From contig CAKSEM010000079.1 of NCBI GenBank assembly GCA_934446485.1, forward strand, positions 1 through 6,783: DNA of 6,783 nucleotides. The letters run 5' to 3'. How positions within the stretch are numbered: position 1 is the first letter of the stretch; each line of letters begins with the position of its first letter. The notes below the pieces were generated by a model that was given only the letters and a program-made list of their open reading frames with translations, ran no database searches and was not told the origin of the DNA. Position numbers and translations under genes: made by a program. The DNA comes from an uncultured Eubacteriales bacterium (GTDB lineage Bacteria; Bacillota; Clostridia; Oscillospirales; CAG-272). Shown here in pieces: positions 1-5,783 of this stretch.

Positions 1-955
1 GGACAGCTGCGATTCCCACACATATGAGTGACGCATAGTCCTTTCGCGCACGCCGAGAGATGATCAGCAGGCGGATGATGAGCACGGTCATAAGCGCGAT
101 GTAGGTAAAGGTTCCGAAAAATCCGAGCTTTTCAGCAAGTACGCAGAACAGAAAATCGGAGTGTCCTGCGGGAACTTTGGCAAATTGTGTACCGCCGGTC
201 AGCCCCGCACCGCGGAAACCACCGGCTATGATCGCCTTTTTGCTCATCAGCGCCTGGTATCCGTAATCTTCCGGATCAATGTCGGGGTTGAAGCCTGCCA
301 TAATTCGGAGACGTTGATAGACTGCCATTTTCTCCCACAGAAAAGGGGCGGCAATGATTATCAGAAGTCCCGCGGCGGCAAAATACCACAGCGACAGACC
401 GCCCATAAAGAGTATGACTGCGGTTACAAATACGTATATGAGTACCGTTCCGAGATCCTTTGTGAGCATGACGAGGCCTATTATTACTCCTGCATGCAGT
501 GCGAGCTTAACAACATTTTTTATGCTGTTGATATTGTCGCGGACGCGGTCAACGTGTCGGCTGAATGTTATGATGTAAAATACTTTTACGAATTCCGCCG
601 GCTGAATATTAAATGGGATGCCGGGAATCTTGATCCAGTTATTGTTCGTTTCGCTTGAGCTGCCGAGGTTGACAACGATGACAAGTATAATCATCGCAAC
701 GGAAACCGCAAAAAACAGCAGCTCGAACTTAGAGCAAATGGCATCATAATCGACTGAAGCTATCGCAATCATTATTATGATACCGAGCCCGGCGGCAATG
801 CACTGTACCATGACTTTCTGCTCTCCGCCTTTGAATACGTTCCTGCCGCCCCAGAGCACAAGTATACTGAGAAGCGTCATGGATACCGACGTGATTAAAA
901 CCGTAAGATCCATGCGCCCCAGCTTTTCGCGGAGCGATGTTGAAAACTCCTTCAA
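1..955 (-). CDS. FtsW/RodA/SpoVE-family peptidoglycan glycosyltransferase, 3' end cut by window edge
   Basis: This is an integral membrane SEDS protein, the family that polymerises lipid II into glycan strands with a partner class B penicillin-binding protein during elongation, division or sporulation. The 318 visible codons translate without a stop into alternating hydrophobic helices. Family landmarks are present: WIKIPGIPFNIQPAEF (about residues 107-122, the 'qPSEf' loop), KDLGT (166-170), a YQRLRI..GFNPDIDPEDYGYQ block (213-234), the GG..G.GLTGGTQ stretch (245-256) and GHSDFLFCVLAEKLGF (264-279). Asp267 of the last motif matches the aspartate I recall as essential in RodA. Roughly the last 60-80 residues lie outside the window. 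The start chosen is TTG at 955, because AGGAGGTGA ends 8 bases before it. An in-frame GTG at 967 lies inside that ribosome binding site, and the first in-frame ATG (913) has no such site. It follows the helicase gene by 37 bp on the same strand. I cannot decide between FtsW, RodA and SpoVE without neighbours or a tree. Confidence 0.95.
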   Translation of the reverse strand, partial: MKEFSTSLREKLGRMDLTVLITSVSMTLLSILVLWGGRNVFKGGEQKVMVQCIAAGLGIIIMIAIASVDYDAICSKFELLFFAVSVAMIILVIVVNLGSSSETNNNWIKIPGIPFNIQPAEFVKVFYIITFSRHVDRVRDNINSIKNVVKLALHAGVIIGLVMLTKDLGTVLIYVFVTAVILFMGGLSLWYFAAAGLLIIIAAPFLWEKMAVYQRLRIMAGFNPDIDPEDYGYQALMSKKAIIAGGFRGAGLTGGTQFAKVPAGHSDFLFCVLAEKLGFFGTFTYIALMTVLIIRLLIISRRARKDYASLICVGIAAV

Positions 956-963
956 AAACGATG

Positions 964-972
964 TCACCTCCT
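964..972 (-). promoter_or_regulatory. Strong ribosome binding site that sets the TTG start of the FtsW/RodA gene
   Basis: Read on the minus strand this is AGGAGGTGA, complementary along its full length to the 3' end of Firmicutes 16S rRNA. The spacing to the TTG codon at 955 is 8 bases. This argues that TTG, and not the later ATG, is the real start, and that the gene is translated independently despite following the helicase closely. Confidence 0.85.
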
Positions 973-992
973 ATCGAGAGAATATGTATGTG

Positions 993-3395
993 TCACGCGC
1001 GGCGTAGTTTTGCGTAGGTTGCCATAAGTTTTTTTGTGCCGCACGACTCAAACACGACCTCATAGAGCGTGTCACCGCCCATCGGACGTACCGACAGTAT
1101 GACGCCGTCTCCGAACGCCGGATGTACTACAGAGTCTCCTGCCTTGAACAGCTCGGCGGGAGCCGTCTGAGCTTTTTTTGCCTGTGTCGGTATGCGTGAA
1201 AGAGGTGATGTCGACGAGCGCGGTACGGTGCCGAACGTTCCGCTTTTGTTCACGGCTGCAGAGGCCGAAGAGTATGTGCGCCGCGGCAGTTCTTCACGTT
1301 TGACAAGCGATTCCGGAATTTCTGCGGCAAATCGGGACAGAGGATTAAACTGTGTTCGCCCGTTCATCATACGGTCATTTACGTGTGTGATTATCAGACA
1401 GCGTTTTGCGCGCGTGATTGCAACATAAGCGAGTCTGCGCTCTTCCTCGACCTCAGAAGGAGTGTTCACCGTCATATAGCTCGGAAAGATGTTCTCCTCC
1501 ATTCCCGGCAGGAATACAACGGGAAACTCAAGCCCTTTGGCACTGTGTATGGTCATAAGAACTACTGCGTCGGCATCTTCATCGTATCGGTCAACATCGG
1601 ATACGAGCGCGACCTCTTCGAGAAATTCGAGGAGCGACGGTTCATCTGCGGTGTTTTCATATTGAGCTGCAGTAGAAATAAGCTCTTCGAGGTTGCTTCT
1701 GCGTTCATCCCTCTCGTGCTGCTCCTTGATCTCATCGATCATCTTTCCATAGCCCGTCAGTTCTATCACACGTCGTATAAGTTCTGACACCGGCATCAGC
1801 GCAGCATCCTCTCTGAGCGTATCAATGAGATACGAGAAGTCGCGCATCGAATTTGCTGCCGAGGTCGATATTGCAGTGTACTGCTTGGCATTTTTCATGA
1901 ATTCAAGCATCGGATACCCCGTTTGATATGCCAGCGCTTCGGCGACCGAAAACGATTTATCGCCGATTCCGCGGCGCGGGTTATTAATTATTCTGGCAAG
2001 GCGCACACCGTCTAGGGGATTGTTGATAACCTGCAGATATGATACGATATCCTTAACCTCGGCGCGATCAAAGAATCGGAGACCGCCGAGCATACGGTAG
2101 GGGATACCGCTTTTTGCAAACGCCTGCTCTATATTGCGGGACTGGGCATTCATTCTGTAAAGCACTGCGAAGTCGCGGAAATGTGCACGTCCGTCACGGA
2201 CACGCGAAGTAATCTCGTCGGAAATATACCGCGCCTCGTCGTTTTGTGTACCGAGATTTTTAATTACTATCGGTTCGCCGCGCTCGCCGCTCGTCCACAG
2301 TGTTTTGCCCAGGCGTCCGCTGTTGTTTGCGATCACATGGTTTGCCGCTTCAAGTATGGTTGAGGTTGAACGGTAATTCTCCTCAAGCTTTATCGTGCGG
2401 GTGTTCTCGTAGTTTTTATCAAATGTCAGAATATTTTCAATGACCGCGCCTCGGAATTTGTATATGCTTTGGTCATCGTCACCGACTACCATTATGTTAC
2501 GGTAGTAATCAGAGAGAATAAGTGTCAGCTTGAGCTGTGCGTAGTTGGTATCCTGATATTCGTCAACACATATATATCGGTACGTGTGTTGTAGTCGCTC
2601 GCGCACTTCGGGCTGAGTTTCAAGCAGTTCGACACAGCGCATTATTATGTCGTCAAAATCAAGAAGATTTTGGCTTTTAAGTCGCTTTGCGTAGAGCCTA
2701 TACACCTCCGCTATCTGTCGCAGCTTTATGTCAGTGCCTGCCTCACGCAGATAATCCTCGGGAGACATCAGTCGATCCTTCGCACGGCTGATGGCATTTT
2801 GTGCTGCTTTGACCTGCAGTTGATTTTCGGAAATGTTCAGACGCTTCATACATTCGGTGAGCTCACGCTTTGAATCGGTCGTGTCGCAGATCCCGAAACT
2901 GCGGTCGTATCCGATGAGATCGCCGTACCGTCTGAGGATCCTGACGCAGATGGAATGGAACGTACCCGTGCGAATTTCACGTGCCTCATCACTCTCTTCA
3001 CCGAACACCGAAGATATGCGCTCACGGATCTCGCCGGCTGCCTTATTCGTAAAAGTAATTCCCATGACCGACCACGCGGGGGCAGGGGAGTCGGCAAATC
3101 TGAGCAGATACTCGCCAAGCTCATCATGCGGCATTGAGAGAGCTTCTCTCATGCCTTCAACATCGCTCTCCGTGATGTTTTCGGGAACGCTGACTGAATT
3201 ATACGCGTTCCCGTAACGTATGATATGCGCTATTCGGTTGACGAGCACGGTCGTCTTTCCGCTGCCGGCCCCGGCAAGAATAAGGAGAGGGCCGTTTATT
3301 GTATATACCGCTTCGCGCTGGCGCTCGTTCAGACGTTCGTAGTACTTGTCGAAAAGCTGTTTTTTCAAAGATATGTATGTGTCATTTATCCCCAT
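993..3395 (-). CDS. pcrA: ATP-dependent DNA helicase PcrA/UvrD (superfamily 1A)
   Basis: This is a complete 800-residue 3'-5' helicase of the PcrA/UvrD/Rep group, which acts in nucleotide excision repair, removal of recombination intermediates, and replication-transcription conflicts. Every SF1A motif is visible: Q motif LNERQREAV (22-30), Walker A GAGSGKT (42-48), motif Ia FTNKAA (115-120), TGTFHSIC (143-150), LDFDDI (245-250), motif II VDEYQDTN (277-284), motif III VVGDDDQSIYKFRGA (303-317), motif IV LEENYRST (337-344), the 2B-side LGGLRFFDRAEVKD, motif V LMTIHSAKGLEFPVVFLPG (613-631) and motif VI EERRLAYVAITRAK (651-664). A low-complexity linker (about 700-748) leads to a C-terminal FKAGDSVVHPAFGDGVI... 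domain (750-800) like the Tudor-like domain by which PcrA binds RNA polymerase. About 40 extra residues sit between motifs I and Ia (roughly 61-107). ATG 3395 is the first in-frame ATG after an upstream stop and is preceded by CGGAG with 12-base spacing, a modest site. Confidence 0.97.
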   Translation of the reverse strand: MGINDTYISLKKQLFDKYYERLNERQREAVYTINGPLLILAGAGSGKTTVLVNRIAHIIRYGNAYNSVSVPENITESDVEGMREALSMPHDELGEYLLRFADSPAPAWSVMGITFTNKAAGEIRERISSVFGEESDEAREIRTGTFHSICVRILRRYGDLIGYDRSFGICDTTDSKRELTECMKRLNISENQLQVKAAQNAISRAKDRLMSPEDYLREAGTDIKLRQIAEVYRLYAKRLKSQNLLDFDDIIMRCVELLETQPEVRERLQHTYRYICVDEYQDTNYAQLKLTLILSDYYRNIMVVGDDDQSIYKFRGAVIENILTFDKNYENTRTIKLEENYRSTSTILEAANHVIANNSGRLGKTLWTSGERGEPIVIKNLGTQNDEARYISDEITSRVRDGRAHFRDFAVLYRMNAQSRNIEQAFAKSGIPYRMLGGLRFFDRAEVKDIVSYLQVINNPLDGVRLARIINNPRRGIGDKSFSVAEALAYQTGYPMLEFMKNAKQYTAISTSAANSMRDFSYLIDTLREDAALMPVSELIRRVIELTGYGKMIDEIKEQHERDERRSNLEELISTAAQYENTADEPSLLEFLEEVALVSDVDRYDEDADAVVLMTIHSAKGLEFPVVFLPGMEENIFPSYMTVNTPSEVEEERRLAYVAITRAKRCLIITHVNDRMMNGRTQFNPLSRFAAEIPESLVKREELPRRTYSSASAAVNKSGTFGTVPRSSTSPLSRIPTQAKKAQTAPAELFKAGDSVVHPAFGDGVILSVRPMGGDTLYEVVFESCGTKKLMATYAKLRRA

Positions 3396-3431
3396 CAGAT
3401 CGTTTGACTCCGTATATAGTTAGATACATAT

Positions 3432-3460
3432 ATTCTACCATTTTTCATTCTCATTTTCAA
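3432..3460 (-). promoter_or_regulatory. Sigma-A type promoter for the helicase (and probably FtsW/RodA) transcript
   Basis: On the minus strand, TTGAAA (3460-3455) is followed after exactly 17 bases by TAGAAT (3437-3432). A TGG immediately upstream of the -10 box makes it an extended -10 promoter. Transcription would start near 3425 and leave a leader of about 30 bases before the ATG at 3395. Both hexamers match 5 of 6 consensus bases. Confidence 0.75.
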
Positions 3461-3475
3461 GGCATTGCAAGCCTT
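3459..3475. repeat. Short inverted repeat abutting the helicase -35 box
   Basis: AAGGC and GCCTT form 5-bp arms around a 7-base centre (ATTGCAA). The left arm overlaps the last two bases of the helicase -35 hexamer, a position where a repressor or activator could act. It does not resemble the LexA boxes I know. With arms this short it could be chance. Confidence 0.3.
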
Positions 3476-3531
3476 AAATATATCAAATAAAATAATTCTT
3501 CGGCGGACAACTCTGATTTCGGCAATGGATA

Positions 3532-3560
3532 TTGACATATCGGGAATAAAATGATACCAT
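3532..3560 (+). promoter_or_regulatory. Sigma-A type promoter for the surface-protein gene
   Basis: A perfect -35 TTGACA (3532-3537) is followed by a 17-base spacer and TACCAT (3555-3560), with TGA directly upstream of the -10 box giving an extended -10 element. The -10 box alone matches only 4 of 6 bases. Transcription would begin near 3567. The leader ends in a GGAG ribosome binding site at 3593-3596, 8 bases before the ATG at 3605. Confidence 0.75.
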
Positions 3561-3604
3561 ATATTATACAAAAAGCGAAGTGCCAACGAAACGGAGATAC
3601 ATAG

Positions 3605-5590
3605 ATGAAAAAACACCTGTACACCGCTATTTTGATAATTGTCGCCGTTGCCGTCACTGCTTGTCCTATTATGGCAGCGGGTGATTTTATAATAAACGAC
3701 GGCGTTCTCACCGAATATACAGGAACTGCGCCCGTTGTGACCGTTCCCGACGGTGTGGAGAGGATCGCTTCCGGCGCTTTTGCAAACAGCACGGATCTTT
3801 TACGTGTTACGATTCAGTCGCGGACCTGTACATTTGATACAGGTGCAATACCGAGCGGTGTTACCGTCCGCGCTTATGCAGGGTCGGCTGCCGAAATCGC
3901 AGCATTGCGCGACGGTCTTCCGTTCAGTGCAATTGAGGAGAAAAAATACACACTGACCGTCAATTTTCTGTATTCCGACGGAAGTACGGCTCACGAATCG
4001 GCAACGGGCGAGTACGCTTCGGGTGAAAGCTACAGTGTAAGTGTGCCGTCGATCGCAGGATTTACCCCGGATCGCGATACGGTTGCGGGTACTATGGGCT
4101 CCGGCGACGTTACCGTGAATGTTTACTATTCTCAGAATGTTGCCGACGGATGGAAATTTGAAAACGGTCGCATTAGGTACTACCTGCGTGATTCGTACAT
4201 TGCAGGTACATCACGGAACATTGACGGCAACAATTATTCCTTTGACTCAAACGGTTATCTTTCAAATTCCGGCTTCACCGTGATCGGCTCAAATACCTAC
4301 TACCTTGACTCCGGTGTTTGTGCCTCCGGCTACAGGATGATAGACGGCGGCATATACTGCTTCGCGACGAATGGTACAATGTTTGCGGGAACATCACACG
4401 ACGGATATGAGTTCGATATAAACGGACGCCTTATCGGCGACAATATCATGGTAACTATCTCCGGAAAGACGTACTACATGGTCAATAACACCCTGATGTC
4501 AGGCTTCGTGTCGATCGGAAATCAAATTTACTATTTTGATTCTGATCTTTCCATGGTCAAAGGCACGTCCGGCAGCGGATACAGTTTTGATTCCGAGGGC
4601 AGGCTTATTTCGGGAATTACCGCATCTGAGCTTGATGTCTCACCAATATCAGCCGTATCCGCGGACGGCAGCGAAAAACGCCCGCAGGTCACAGTGAAAT
4701 TCAAGGGTATCACGCTTACGGAAAACGTACACTATACCCTGAAATATTCCGATAACGTCGAACCCGGCGAAGGAAAGATTGAAATTATCGGTATGGGGCC
4801 GGTATCAGGGAGTTCAGAATATACATTTCAGATACTCGGCGCCGGCACATTTACGCTGACGATAAAGTATGTAAACACGATGGGGATGAGTGTTGCGCCG
4901 ATATATACGACCCAGGTTGAGCCTGGATCGGAATTCAGTGTTCCGTCGCCCGAGGTTGATGGCTATACACCCGATCAGAAGACCGCGAGCGGAACTATGG
5001 GAAATTCCGACATGACAATTACTATTACATATTCAAAAGTATCCGGGAACAACGCTTCTGAGGAGAGCGGTACGGGTGTCGAAACTTCCGCTCCCGAAAC
5101 ATCAGCGGCTCAAAACAGTTCGGATGAATCGGTCGGAAATGTTAAGTATAATTATTCACTGCTACTGAAGGTTATTGCCGGTGCTACGATCCTCGCGGGA
5201 GGAGCCATAGTCGTAATAATTAATTGGGATCTTATAAAGAAATGGATAGATCGCAAAATTGCGAAGATCAAGGCGAAGAAGGGCGGCAAAGCTGACGCTG
5301 ACGCAGATTCTTCCGATGCTGATGAACAAACAGATATAGATGAAACACCCGACAGCTACATCGACGAGGGCGCTGATTTCGGCGAGGGAGATTCTGTTGC
5401 TCCGCGCGGTGATGTATGGGACGACTGTAAGAGCGCTCTTGATAACACTTCAGAAGCAAAAGTGCGCGACGCAGCATTTGACCGTGATTTTTGGAATGAT
5501 GATGACTTTTCGGACGACGACGGTGCAGAGGCATATGAAGATGACTGCAATGTACCGGAAAGTGATTATTATGACGAAGATGATGACTGA
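3605..5590 (+). CDS. Exported membrane-anchored surface protein with LRR, MucBP and wall-binding-like repeats and an acidic cytoplasmic tail
   Basis: This 661-residue protein has no name I recognise. Its role is probably adhesion or cell-surface structure; that is inference from its domains. In order: a signal peptide (1-24/25, MKKH then a hydrophobic core); one degenerate BspA-like leucine-rich unit (26-105, with VTVPDGVERIASGAFANS); a MucBP-like domain (114-176); repeats resembling cell-wall or choline-binding repeats (182-337), with two clear units of about 57 residues carrying G-x-x-YYF-type cores; an Ig-like domain (338-410, KRPQVTVKFKG...YTLKYSDN...G.KIEIIGMG); a second MucBP-like domain (415-477, ending TASGTMGNSDMTITITYSK, compare TVAGTMGSGDVTVNVYYSQ in the first); a Ser/Thr/Glu-rich linker (478-512); one transmembrane helix (about 520-541); a basic stretch (545-562, 9 Lys/Arg); and an acidic tail (563-661, 40 Asp/Glu and 5 Lys/Arg). 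There is no LPXTG. GGAG lies 8 bases before the ATG. VTAC at residues 17-20 also fits a lipobox. Confidence 0.9.
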   Translation: MKKHLYTAILIIVAVAVTACPIMAAGDFIINDGVLTEYTGTAPVVTVPDGVERIASGAFANSTDLLRVTIQSRTCTFDTGAIPSGVTVRAYAGSAAEIAALRDGLPFSAIEEKKYTLTVNFLYSDGSTAHESATGEYASGESYSVSVPSIAGFTPDRDTVAGTMGSGDVTVNVYYSQNVADGWKFENGRIRYYLRDSYIAGTSRNIDGNNYSFDSNGYLSNSGFTVIGSNTYYLDSGVCASGYRMIDGGIYCFATNGTMFAGTSHDGYEFDINGRLIGDNIMVTISGKTYYMVNNTLMSGFVSIGNQIYYFDSDLSMVKGTSGSGYSFDSEGRLISGITASELDVSPISAVSADGSEKRPQVTVKFKGITLTENVHYTLKYSDNVEPGEGKIEIIGMGPVSGSSEYTFQILGAGTFTLTIKYVNTMGMSVAPIYTTQVEPGSEFSVPSPEVDGYTPDQKTASGTMGNSDMTITITYSKVSGNNASEESGTGVETSAPETSAAQNSSDESVGNVKYNYSLLLKVIAGATILAGGAIVVIINWDLIKKWIDRKIAKIKAKKGGKADADADSSDADEQTDIDETPDSYIDEGADFGEGDSVAPRGDVWDDCKSALDNTSEAKVRDAAFDRDFWNDDDFSDDDGAEAYEDDCNVPESDYYDEDDD

Positions 5591-5616
5591 TCCGACATAA
5601 CCGAGAACGGCAAAGA

Positions 5617-5645
5617 GAACAGCACTGCTATAGGCAGTGCTGTTC
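5617..5645. terminator. Perfect 12-bp hairpin after the surface-protein gene
   Basis: GAACAGCACTGC (5617-5628) pairs perfectly with GCAGTGCTGTTC (5634-5645) around a 5-base loop, TATAG. It begins 27 bases after the surface-protein stop codon. The plus-strand tail (ATTCTATATG) is only moderately T-rich; on the minus strand the tail is TCTTTG. Its position and strength support a terminator or 3'-end stabiliser, possibly serving both convergent genes. I am surer of the hairpin than of its direction. Confidence 0.7.
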
Positions 5646-5665
5646 ATTCTATATGATCAGAAAAT

Positions 5666-5696
5666 GCGTCATCGGTTCTCTTAAGACGCTTTCTTT
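5666..5696 (+). terminator. Possible second terminator for the surface-protein transcript
   Basis: GCGTC (5666-5670) can pair with GACGC (5685-5689) around a 14-base loop, and TTTCTTT follows directly on the plus strand. The stem is short and the loop large, so it is weaker than the two flanking hairpins, although its T-rich tail is better placed than that of the 5617 hairpin. The loop overlaps an 8-base palindrome, TCTTAAGA. Confidence 0.35.
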
Positions 5697-5705
5697 GCTT
5701 GATAC

Positions 5706-5743
5706 AAAAATGCGGCAACCGAAAACTTTCGATTGCCGCATTT
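5706..5743 (-). terminator. Rho-independent terminator of the GH95 gene
   Basis: AAATGCGGCAA (5708-5718) pairs perfectly with TTGCCGCATTT (5733-5743). After one C-A mismatch an inner CGAA/TTCG stem closes on a 4-base loop. On the minus strand the stem runs into TTTTT (5710-5706), a usual intrinsic terminator tail, and it lies about 40 bases past the GH95 stop codon. On the plus strand it is followed by only a short T-run, so it mainly serves the leftward gene. Confidence 0.85.
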
Positions 5744-5783
5744 CGTTGAAGCAATATCGGCTCATGTAACTGATGATATCACT

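Larger units (their letters stand above)
3396..3604. other. Divergent intergenic promoter region
   Basis: This gap of 209 bp separates the leftward helicase gene from the rightward surface-protein gene. It is visibly more AT-rich than the genes beside it. It contains one promoter in each direction, with about 70 bp between their -35 boxes, and a small inverted repeat beside the helicase promoter. Open frames on the minus strand that cross it have no good start signal and run antisense to the surface-protein gene, so I do not call them. Confidence 0.8.

Noticed and set aside
161..658. 165-codon open frame on the plus strand
   Set aside because: It is entirely antisense to the well-supported FtsW/RodA gene. 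Its product is a mix of residues with no recognisable domain, and there is no ribosome binding site before it.
2846..3127. 93-codon minus-strand frame inside the helicase gene
   Set aside because: It is an alternative frame of the helicase, which is intact with all its motifs. There is no sign of a frameshift.
3395..3616. 73-codon minus-strand open frame ending at the helicase start
   Set aside because: It covers the promoter region and the plus-strand ribosome binding site, has no Shine-Dalgarno sequence, and resembles no family I know. A leader peptide is possible but unsupported.
3457..3792. 111-codon hydrophobic open frame on the minus strand over the intergenic region
   Set aside because: It is antisense to the signal peptide and N-terminus of the surface protein, which explains its hydrophobic stretch. 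It also spans both -35 boxes, and I see no start signal for it.
5284..5310. Short GCTGAC-type tandem repeat
   Set aside because: It simply encodes the alternating Ala-Asp start of the acidic tail. It covers only about three units, so I do not call it as a separate repeat element.
5340..5600. 86-codon plus-strand frame rich in Met and Thr
   Set aside because: It is the shifted frame of the GAT/GAC-rich acidic tail. The composition follows from that bias and not from a real gene.
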